Part shown: piece after piece, positions 49,725 through 56,956 of the stretch | How positions within the stretch are numbered: the stretch's first letter is position 1 | How the letters are laid out: every line of letters starts with the position of its first letter | From: Scytonema sp035967975 | GTDB lineage: Bacteria; Cyanobacteriota; Cyanobacteriia; Cyanobacteriales; Nostocaceae | Reading direction: 5' to 3' | Length of the DNA: 64,000 bases | Assembly: GCA_035967975.1 (NCBI GenBank) | Contig: JAWQFQ010000007.1 | Coordinates: forward strand, 33,234-97,233 | Translations under genes and position numbers: made by a program | The notes under the pieces: generated by a model | What the model saw: the letters and a program-made list of their open reading frames with translations, nothing else | Told to the model about the DNA's origin: nothing | Database searches by the model: none

Positions 49725-51920
49725 ATGGGTTACATATATCAAGCTTTCAAAAAAAAATCATTCCGGCTTTTCCCATTTGTACTTGGTATCATCTTTACTC
49801 TAGTGGTAGGGTGCTACACTTCCGCACAGGTGGTAAAGTCTACTGAAATACTGTGGGATACCTATGGTATACCCCACATCTACGCCAAAGATGAAGCAAG
49901 TGCGTTTCAAGCCTTTGGTTGGTCACAAATGCAAAGTCATGGAAACTTGATTTTGCGTCTTTACGGTCAAGCACGTGGTCGTGCTGCTGAATATTGGGGA
50001 GAGGAATATTTAGACTCAGACCGTTGGGTGCTGACAATGGGAGTCCCCGATCGCGCCCGTTCTTGGTACAAAGCACAAAGTTCAACTTTTCGCAACTATC
50101 TTGATGCATTTGCTTCAGGAGTCAACGCTTATGCAAAAGAGCATTCTAAACAGCTTGACGATGAGGTAAAAGTTGTCCTCCCAGTAACGGGAGAAGATGT
50201 TCTAGCTCACTTAAACCGAGTTTTGCATTTTACTTTTATTGTCAGCCCAGACCAGGTTGCAGGTCTTACAGATACCTTAACAACTCAAAATTGTCATCAA
50301 AAAAACCCTTCCCTCACACCCCACACTCCACACTCCACACCCTGCTCAAACCTCGCTAACTTCAATTTGTCCAGTTATCCCAAAGGCTCAAACGGTTGGG
50401 CGATCGCACCAACGCACTCTGAAACTGGCAAAGCAATGCTGTTAGCAAACCCCCATTTGCCTTGGTCAGATTTATTCTTGTGGTATGAAGCCCAGATAAC
50501 CGCTCCCAATATCAATGCTTACGGAGCTAGCCTCGTTGGTATTCCCGTGTTGGCGATCGCCTTCAACGATAATTTAGGATGGACTCACACCGTCAACACT
50601 CAAGATGGTTGGGATGCTTACAAACTAACCCTTGCTAACAATGGTTACCGCTTCGATAATAAAGTCCGTCCTTTTGAAACAAAAACCCTTTCCTTAAAAG
50701 TCAAACAAAAAAACGGTTCCTTACGTGACCAACCCTTAATTGTCAAACATTCTATTCACGGACCCGTCGTTTCAGAGAAAGACGGTCAAGCCATAGCCCT
50801 GCGTGTTGTGGGTTTAGACAAACCCAATGTCTTCCAGCAGTGGTGGGACATGGCGCGAGCAACAAATTTCAAACAATTTGAAACCGCCCTTCAAAGCCTA
50901 CAACTTCCAATGTTTACTGTCATGTATGCAGACAAAGACGGGCATATCATGCACCTTTTCAACGCTAATGTCCCCGTTCGGAAAAAAGGAGACTTTGAAT
51001 ACTGGCAAAATATTGTTCCAGGAGACACCTCAAGCACATTATGGACAAAAATTCACCCTTATAAAGACCTACCACGAATTATTGATCCACCCAGTGGTTG
51101 GTTGCAAAATACTAACGACCCACCTTGGACAACCACCTTTCCGACCGCCATCAATCCAGATAAATACCCATCTTACATGGCACCACGCTTCATGGGTTTC
51201 CGCTCTCAGCGTTCTGTCAGAATGTTAGCAGAGGACGACAAAATCTCTTTTGATGAAATGATAAAATACAAGCACTCGACCCGTATGGAATTAGCCGATC
51301 GCCTTTTAGATGATTTAATTCCCGCTGCACGAAAGCAAGGAAGTGAATTAGCACTCCGAGCGGCTGATGTGCTAGAAAGCTGGGATCGTCAAGCGAATGC
51401 AGATAGCAAAGGTGCAGTGCTATTTGCTGCTTGGGTAGAAGAGATGGATTTCGACAAAGCATTTAGCCAACCTTGGAGTGAAAACTCTCCACGTACCACC
51501 CCAGATGGCTTAGCCGACCCCAAAAATGCAGTCGCAGCTTTAGAAACAGCAGCCGCCAAGGTACAAAAGGCGTACGGGGCGCTAAATGTTGAGTGGGGAA
51601 ACGTTTTCCGACTCGTTGTCAGCAATAAAGATTTACCTGCGAATGGTGGTGATGACGGTCTCGGTATTTTCCGCGTCGTCAATTTTGCTCCCGCATCAGA
51701 AGGACGCTTTCAAGGGGTTGCGGGTGATTCATTTGTCGCTGCTGTTGAGTTTTCTAACCCAGTACGGGCGATGGCGTTGACTAGTTATGGTAATGCAACT
51801 CAACCAGGGTCACCTCATGTCGGGGATCAGTTGCAGATGTTTACTCGTCAGCAGTTGCGTCCAGTTTGGCGCGAACGTCAGGAAGTCCTGGCTCATTTGG
51901 AAGAGCGTAAGGTTTTTTGA
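49725..51920 (+). CDS. Penicillin acylase family Ntn-hydrolase, exported
   Basis: 731 residues from the ATG at 49725. The frame extends upstream to a GTG at 49644, but that part is repeat DNA, and the chosen Met opens a signal sequence with a lipobox-like LVVGC. The alpha-chain part has WDTYGIPHIYAKDEASAFQAFGW and RLYGQARGRAAEYWG. The nucleophile Ser follows the spacer in KGSNGWAIAPTHSETG, with ANPHLP after it, so autocatalytic cleavage before SNGW is expected. The family hydrolyses amides with acyl side chains: penicillin G, acyl-homoserine lactones, acylated siderophore precursors (PvdQ). Substrate unknown here; the nearby FAAL-loaded NRPS cluster would make an N-acyl chain. The spacer just before the nucleophile has absorbed a cacactcc repeat. 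Confidence 0.9.
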   Translation: MGYIYQAFKKKSFRLFPFVLGIIFTLVVGCYTSAQVVKSTEILWDTYGIPHIYAKDEASAFQAFGWSQMQSHGNLILRLYGQARGRAAEYWGEEYLDSDRWVLTMGVPDRARSWYKAQSSTFRNYLDAFASGVNAYAKEHSKQLDDEVKVVLPVTGEDVLAHLNRVLHFTFIVSPDQVAGLTDTLTTQNCHQKNPSLTPHTPHSTPCSNLANFNLSSYPKGSNGWAIAPTHSETGKAMLLANPHLPWSDLFLWYEAQITAPNINAYGASLVGIPVLAIAFNDNLGWTHTVNTQDGWDAYKLTLANNGYRFDNKVRPFETKTLSLKVKQKNGSLRDQPLIVKHSIHGPVVSEKDGQAIALRVVGLDKPNVFQQWWDMARATNFKQFETALQSLQLPMFTVMYADKDGHIMHLFNANVPVRKKGDFEYWQNIVPGDTSSTLWTKIHPYKDLPRIIDPPSGWLQNTNDPPWTTTFPTAINPDKYPSYMAPRFMGFRSQRSVRMLAEDDKISFDEMIKYKHSTRMELADRLLDDLIPAARKQGSELALRAADVLESWDRQANADSKGAVLFAAWVEEMDFDKAFSQPWSENSPRTTPDGLADPKNAVAALETAAAKVQKAYGALNVEWGNVFRLVVSNKDLPANGGDDGLGIFRVVNFAPASEGRFQGVAGDSFVAAVEFSNPVRAMALTSYGNATQPGSPHVGDQLQMFTRQQLRPVWRERQEVLAHLEERKVF
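50311..50342. repeat. CACACTCC-type tandem repeat inside the acylase spacer
   Basis: ccctcacacc-ccacactcca-cactccacacc encodes SLTPHTPHSTP in the segment before the catalytic Ser. It is the reverse complement type of the intergenic GGGTGTAG repeats, here in frame within a gene. Confidence 0.7.
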
Positions 51921-51959
51921 AGTCTGTATAGAATAACCAAGTTTAGAAAGTAGATTGAA

Positions 51960-52442
51960 ATGTTGAAGAAATTATTGGTGTTTATCGAGTCATTGAAGAG
52001 TTTGACAAATCCCTCGTCAACACACTCTAACTCTATAGCAAAACACACTATCTTTGTCTGCAAATCTTGCCACCGTTCTTCTGAAGAAAGACCAAAAAAT
52101 AAACCTGTCGATGGCACTATTTTACTTGACAAAATAAACAGTTTATGTAGCGATAAAATTCGATCTGAGCAACTTGAAATTAAACCCGTTGAGTGCTTGT
52201 GGGCTTGCAGTCAAGGGTGTGTTGTATCTATATCAAGCCAAAACAAACCCACCTATCTATTTGTCAAGCTTCTCCCTGAAGAAAGTACAGCAGCATTACT
52301 AGAATTTATGCAATTGTATATCAAAAGTCGTAAAGGTGCTGTAGCTTGGAAACGACTTCCTGAACTTTTGCAGTCTGCTATTTTCGCGCAAATTCCGCCT
52401 GTGATAGTTAATGAAAATTCAGAAAAGGTAGTGGGTAGTTAA
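51960..52442 (+). CDS. DUF1636 family, ferredoxin-like predicted metal-binding protein
   Basis: 160 residues. Cys pattern: CKSC near residue 32 and ECLWACSQGC near 80, the DUF1636 arrangement thought to hold a metal or a [2Fe-2S]-type cluster in a thioredoxin-like fold. Ends with VAWKRLPELLQSAIFAQIPPV, also typical. Cytosolic, no signal. Function is not established for the family; it often sits next to metal uptake or cofactor genes, which matches the iron genes here. It starts about 40 bp after the acylase stop on the same strand and may be cotranscribed with it. Confidence 0.85.
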   Translation: MLKKLLVFIESLKSLTNPSSTHSNSIAKHTIFVCKSCHRSSEERPKNKPVDGTILLDKINSLCSDKIRSEQLEIKPVECLWACSQGCVVSISSQNKPTYLFVKLLPEESTAALLEFMQLYIKSRKGAVAWKRLPELLQSAIFAQIPPVIVNENSEKVVGS

Positions 52443-52475
52443 GTATTACATATCTCTCCATTAGAAAATACGAGT

Positions 52476-52724
52476 TGCAAGATAAGCACTCACAAAGTAG
52501 AAGCTGCTTTATATGAGGATGGAACTTTGATGCTGCGGCGGAGCTTACCTTTTCATGTATGAAATGCTGTTGAGGTAATTATTCTTACAGATTCAACTCC
52601 ACGGCTTTAAGAAGTATCACTTAGTCAACCAGAAACAAATCTTTATCCTCTACGAGGGTAAGTAGTCCGTTATGTTGACCCAACAGAACCTGTCGGTTTA
52701 GAAGATGGGAAAGTTTTGCAATGA
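52476..52724 (+). pseudogene. Decayed antitoxin gene of a VapBC-like pair
   Basis: One continuous frame reads KVEAALYEDGTLMLRRSLPFHV*NAVEVIILT, then L*EVSLSQPETNLYPLRG*, then VRYVDPTEPVGLEDGKVLQ*. This is a common small cyanobacterial antitoxin pattern, but with three in-frame nonsense codons (TGA at 52560, two TAA later) and no frameshift. The gene is broken but recent enough that the frame survives. Confidence 0.75.
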
Positions 52725-52753
52725 TTGTATTTGATACGCATATTTGGGTTTAG
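52721..52753 (+). pseudogene. Start of a PIN-domain toxin, truncated
   Basis: The ATG overlaps the antitoxin stop (caATGA). It reads MIVFDTHIWV then TAG, where family members continue with WWV; NKSSQ appears in another frame shortly after. The Asp of the PIN active site is present, but the gene is dead through the stop and a frameshift. Confidence 0.7.
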
Positions 52754-52932
52754 TGGGTTTTTTCAATAAGTCATCTCAGGCGCGGTTTGGGAGTGTCACT
52801 GTTAAGCTAGCCAATTTCATTGAGAATTATTGACAACAACTATATATTTATGTATATTACATACGGTTGTCTCTAATTGAAAAAAATTAGCAACTTTTGT
52901 GCATTCTACTCTAGTTAGCCATTGTTAATGCC
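52754..52932. other. Upstream region of the multicopper oxidase
   Basis: Decayed toxin DNA followed by an A/T-rich stretch with tgagaattattgacaac and tattacatacggttgtc, a plausible place for the oxidase promoter and an iron-box-like site. No firm motif. Confidence 0.3.
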
Positions 52933-53940
52933 ATGCCCAACCACTTTGTATTGGAAAAAGAAAAGCTTTGGAGCCGCCGTCGGTTGCTGAAGCTAGGCTT
53001 ATTGGGAACTGGATTAACTGGTGCGGGAGTACTGTGGCACCAGTTGAATGGACAAACCAGGTCTAATGTTAGAGTGCCAGTGATGGAGGTAAAAGCAACT
53101 TCTGGGGTGGCTAACCCAATGAGAATGGTACGAGAATTTGACTATGGCACGGTGAAGCGGGAAAATGGACGCACTATCCGAGAATTTCAGTTGACTGCGG
53201 GGACTTCCACAATCCAGTTAAATAGTGCTGTCTCTTACAACATCTGGGATTTGAATGGTCGCATACCAGGACCAACACTAAGGGCACAACAGGGCGATCG
53301 CGTACGAGTCTTATTCTACAACCAAGCCGGACATTCCCATTCTTTGCATTTTCACGGTACCCACCCTGCAGAAGTGGATGGTGTTCGTCCAGTTCGCCAC
53401 GGGACAGCAACTATATATGAATTTGATGCTGAACCCTATGGCGTTCACCTTTACCACTGTCATGTTGAACCTGTGACCCGTCATATTGCTAAGGGACTGT
53501 ATGGAATGTTTATTATCGATCCACCGACTCCCCGTCCGCCCGCTGATGAAATAGTCCTGGTGATGGCTGGATACGACACAAATGATGATAAAAAAAACGA
53601 ATATTATGCTTTCAACGGTCTACCTCACTATTTCATGGACAACCCTATCTCTATTTACCAAAATCAGTTAATCCGCCTGTATGTCCTTAATATTATTGAA
53701 TTCGATCCAGCTGTAACCTTTCACCTTCATGCTAACTTCTTTGATGTCTATCGTTCTGGAATGAGTTTGACTCCCAGTGAGAAAACGGACGTTATCACAA
53801 TGGGGGTAGCAGAAAGGCATATCTTGGAATTTGCCTTTCGCTATCCTGGTAAGTATATGTTTCACCCCCATCAAGACGACATTGCAGAAAACGGATGTAT
53901 GGGTTTATTTGATGTTGTGAGCGATCGCAAGTCTGTTTAA
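52933..53940 (+). CDS. Multicopper oxidase, Tat-exported
   Basis: 335 residues. The N-terminus has a twin-arginine signal, WSRRRLLKLGLLGTG. The first cupredoxin domain carries HSLHFHG and HLYHCHVEPVTRHIAKGLYG; the second carries TFHLHANFF and FHPHQDDIAENGCMG. Together they give the His pairs for the trinuclear centre. The HCH-type Cys of the blue site is in domain 1, while domain 2 has HPH. Such short two-domain enzymes oxidise metals or phenols with O2. About 1.4 kb downstream is an FTR1 iron permease, so a ferroxidase feeding Fe(III) to it, as in Fet3-Ftr1, is the likely role. A general laccase or copper-tolerance role is possible. Confidence 0.88.
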   Translation: MPNHFVLEKEKLWSRRRLLKLGLLGTGLTGAGVLWHQLNGQTRSNVRVPVMEVKATSGVANPMRMVREFDYGTVKRENGRTIREFQLTAGTSTIQLNSAVSYNIWDLNGRIPGPTLRAQQGDRVRVLFYNQAGHSHSLHFHGTHPAEVDGVRPVRHGTATIYEFDAEPYGVHLYHCHVEPVTRHIAKGLYGMFIIDPPTPRPPADEIVLVMAGYDTNDDKKNEYYAFNGLPHYFMDNPISIYQNQLIRLYVLNIIEFDPAVTFHLHANFFDVYRSGMSLTPSEKTDVITMGVAERHILEFAFRYPGKYMFHPHQDDIAENGCMGLFDVVSDRKSV

Positions 53941-54191
53941 TAAAATTATTAATAAGCCATTATCTCCTGTTATCAATTCTTTAAATAAAGATGAAATAAT
54001 TTCTAATCAGTTGACAAAAAGTCTCATTTATGGAGAGAGACAACAGACTTAAATGTTTAATGAAGATATTTTCTCTACCAAAAACTCATATTTAAAGGTG
54101 CTATGACCCGTGTTTATAAGAACCTAACCCTAACAAACCATAAAAATCTCCTCCCCCATACCCCTAAACCCTGACCCCCCCGTTTTTAACA

Positions 54192-55226
54192 ATGATAAAA
54201 AGTAGATATGTGTTTTTAGCAGCTGCAGCCGCCGCAATCGTCGCATTAAGTTCCTGTAACGGTACGCAAACCGCAGAAAGTCCATCTGCACCATCTGCTA
54301 ACACTAGCTCCCAAACAACTGAGACAGTTAGCCACACCGGACATGGTAGCAAAAAGCAGATTAACATCAACACCGCGATCTTGTCAGAATTGGATAAGTT
54401 TGAGGCGCAGTTGGGAGTTCCTGCACTATCACATAAAATTCAAGCAAGCCGCCCTTATAGTAGCCCAGAGGATTTAGTGGCGAAGAAAGTCGTCACCCAA
54501 GAACAATTTGACCAAATCAAAGACCAGGTGACTGTTCAAGAAATAGCCCTCACAGGTGAAGCAAAAGATGTTGATTACATGACCAAACTGGGGTTAATGA
54601 AAGGACATCTTTTAGTCGCGAAAGAACTACTAGATCAAAATCAGCCCAAGCAAGCAGAACCCCATATCGGACATCCCGTTGAAGAAATTTATGTGGATGT
54701 AGAAGACCAATTGAATGAACGCAAAGTTAAAGAATTCAAGACGAGTTTGATAAGTCTACAAGATTTGGTAAAAGCCAGACCTAAAGACGCTAAAGTAAAA
54801 ACTGACTTTACCTCTTCCGTACAATCTATTGATGGAGCGATCGCAGCTTTACCTGCAAATGAACGTACGCAACCTCGATTTGTCCTTCAGGTTATGAATG
54901 GGTTGCTTGATGCAGCCAACTCAGAATATGGTGCGGCGATCGCAGACGGTAAAATCTCTGCAGAAATCGAGTATCAAGATTCCCGTGGATTTGTTAACTA
55001 CGCCAATGAACTGTACCAAGGGATTTCTAGCCAAATGGCAAAAGAATATCCTCAAGAACACAAAGAGATAGAAACCAGTATGGCAGAATTAGTCAAAGTT
55101 TGGCCCTCTGCAATTCCACCAGCTGCACCAGTCAAAACCCCTGATGACGTGACTGCATTGGTCAAGGCGATCGAGCAAAATTCTCAAAAAGTGATTAATA
55201 GTTCCAGCACTCAAGCACAAAGATAG
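54192..55226 (+). CDS. Periplasmic lipoprotein with ComEA-like helix-hairpin-helix domain, iron-uptake linked
   Basis: 344 residues. Lipoprotein signal with a poly-Ala stretch and lipobox ALSSC. A Ser/Thr-rich linker is followed by a ComEA/helix-hairpin-helix-like segment (ININTAILSELDKFEAQLGVPALSHKIQASRPY, read in two parts, about 57-110). After it comes a mostly helical domain (120-330) with HIGHPVEEIYVDVEDQL, a His/Glu cluster recalling the metal-binding helical domain of EfeO-type proteins. Its exact role is unknown. The position between a multicopper oxidase and an FTR1 permease suggests it binds iron in the periplasm for that permease. A repeat-rich 156-bp gap separates it from the permease. 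Confidence 0.7.
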   Translation: MIKSRYVFLAAAAAAIVALSSCNGTQTAESPSAPSANTSSQTTETVSHTGHGSKKQININTAILSELDKFEAQLGVPALSHKIQASRPYSSPEDLVAKKVVTQEQFDQIKDQVTVQEIALTGEAKDVDYMTKLGLMKGHLLVAKELLDQNQPKQAEPHIGHPVEEIYVDVEDQLNERKVKEFKTSLISLQDLVKARPKDAKVKTDFTSSVQSIDGAIAALPANERTQPRFVLQVMNGLLDAANSEYGAAIADGKISAEIEYQDSRGFVNYANELYQGISSQMAKEYPQEHKEIETSMAELVKVWPSAIPPAAPVKTPDDVTALVKAIEQNSQKVINSSSTQAQR

Positions 55227-55235
55227 CAAGAATTC

Positions 55236-55378
55236 AGGGGTGTAGGGGGTAGGGTGTCGGGTGTAGGGCTAAATACTATTAGATTTTGTAAAAAAGCCCA
55301 GAATTTGTATGTCTCCTGCACCCCTGCACCCCTGCACTCCTACTCCCCCACACCCTACACCCCACACCCTACACCCAA
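55236..55378. repeat. Two opposed runs of GGGTGTAG / CACCCTAC repeats
   Basis: ggtgtagggggtagggtgtcggg near 55237-55270 and cccctgcacccctgc...cacaccctacaccc at 55319-55378 are complementary in type and could pair in the transcript just upstream of the permease start. Confidence 0.75.
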
Positions 55379-55382
55379 AAAA

Positions 55383-56312
55383 ATGAACCTTAGTACTGCT
55401 TTACCTACATTTGTCATTACCCTTCGAGAAGGAGTAGAAGCCGCCCTTGTCGTTGGTATTGTATTGGCTTTGCTAAAAAAAGCTAAACAATCCCGCCTCA
55501 AATGGTGGGTATATGCTGGTGTCGGCGTTGGGATAGCTGTTAGTGCGCTGATAGGTTATTTATTCACTTGGATGATTCAAGTCGTCAGTGCATTAAATCC
55601 TCAATACTCCTCCGTAGTTGAGCCACTACTGGAAGGTATTTTTAGCGTGTTAGCAATTATTATGCTGAGTTGGATGCTCATTTGGATGACTAAACAAGCC
55701 AGATTGATGAAAGCTCATGTTGAAGGTGCAGTAACATATGCTTTAAAACAAAACTCCAATGCTGGTTGGGGAGTTTTTACTCTCATATTTGTTGCCATTG
55801 TACGCGAAGGTTTTGAAACTGTTCTGTTTGTCGCCGCTAATTTTCAACAAGGGTTTGTTCCTGCTATTGGCGCTCTTGCTGGTATTTCCGCCGCTGTTGG
55901 GATAGGTGTGCTCTTATTTAAATGGGGTATTAAAATTAATATCCGTCAATTTTTTCAGGTTATGGGTGTTTTATTGGTGTTGATTGTAGCTGGATTGGTT
56001 ATGACAGCTTTCAGTAAGTTTGACCAAGCTGTTGCGACTCTTGCGCTTAGCAACCGTGCCTCAGAAAGTTTATGTTTTTATTACGAACGGTTTACAAAAA
56101 TCCATTCTTGTATTCTCGGACCAATGGTTTGGGATACTTCCAATATCTTACCCGACCAAGAATTTCCTGGTGTTATTCTTAATGCTTTGTTTGGCTACAC
56201 TGAGCATCTTTATGTTTTACAAGCACTAGGATATATTGTATTTTTAGTTGTTGTTGGTAGTGTATATTTCTATAGTCTTAAGGTTACGGGTGGTGGAAGC
56301 AGTAAAAATTAG
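55383..56312 (+). CDS. FTR1/EfeU-family high-affinity iron permease
   Basis: 309 residues from the ATG at 55383. An upstream in-frame GTG at 55254 would add a repeat-encoded peptide (PTPYTPHPTPKK), so it is rejected. The two iron-binding REGxE motifs are present: LREGVEAALV near residue 15 and VREGFETVLF near 141. About seven membrane helices. It transports Fe(III) across the cytoplasmic membrane, normally coupled to a ferroxidase or EfeO/B. Those partners are plausibly the multicopper oxidase and the lipoprotein encoded just upstream, which would make a three-gene elemental-iron uptake unit on the plus strand. Confidence 0.93.
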   Translation: MNLSTALPTFVITLREGVEAALVVGIVLALLKKAKQSRLKWWVYAGVGVGIAVSALIGYLFTWMIQVVSALNPQYSSVVEPLLEGIFSVLAIIMLSWMLIWMTKQARLMKAHVEGAVTYALKQNSNAGWGVFTLIFVAIVREGFETVLFVAANFQQGFVPAIGALAGISAAVGIGVLLFKWGIKINIRQFFQVMGVLLVLIVAGLVMTAFSKFDQAVATLALSNRASESLCFYYERFTKIHSCILGPMVWDTSNILPDQEFPGVILNALFGYTEHLYVLQALGYIVFLVVVGSVYFYSLKVTGGGSSKN

Positions 56313-56956
56313 ACAGATTTATACTCACGCAAAGGCACAAAGACGCACAGAAAAATACAAAAGTTTTAGAGACGGGCTATGGTGCATCTTCAAGATGGTT
56401 ATGTGCTTGATATAGCAGAGAGCAGCTTGGTAGAGTTTTAGACACAAGCAGATATTGTTTCTATTCAATTTTTATTATTGTAGTCATCTTAAATGATTCG
56501 TGAAAGGCGAGAAACCCGGTATCTTTAAGATACCGGGTTTCTGATGCTTCGCAATTTTCATACATTAAATAGGATAACCATAAAGAATTATACACAAGTA
56601 ATTACCACGACTTTTGTGTTGGTGTTTACAAAAAATTATTCTTTACATATGTGTTTTTTTAATAAAGCTCAGTATCTATGTCCTGGTTGTACAAGACTAC
56701 TCTGTATTTCTAACTAGAAGTACAGAAGTAAAACAACAGATGATTACACTAACAGGATACTCATAGCCTAAAGTTCAGATTTTGTGTTAGATAGCCCTAA
56801 TCAGGGCAGGTATAACTGTTTCCCTATGTTAATTATGCGTAAGATGACTTTGACAAAAAGTCTATATGATTACGTCAAAAGTGAATCCTATTGTGGTGTT
56901 ATCTGTATTTCTGAGAACTTCTAGATGTAAACGTAATACTGTTTTGTACAGCAGCT
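56313..56956. other. 640-bp intergenic region, one perfect hairpin, no gene seen
   Basis: Begins with a degenerate cgcaaaggcacaaagacgcac repeat; contains the palindrome at 56510-56542; the rest is A/T rich with no open frame of note. The promoter of the DUF4347 gene must lie in the last few hundred bases. Confidence 0.6.
56510..56542. repeat. Perfect 16-bp-stem palindrome
   Basis: agaaacccggtatctt, one T, then its exact reverse complement. Placed after the permease and before the next gene. It may fold as a terminator-like hairpin, but no U-run follows on either strand. More likely a dispersed repeat; a similar ccgggtttct piece occurs near 48890. Confidence 0.75.

Noticed and set aside
55254..55382. 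GTG start of the FTR1 permease at 55254
   Set aside because: The extension is translated tandem repeat, and the family N-terminus begins right after the ATG at 55383.
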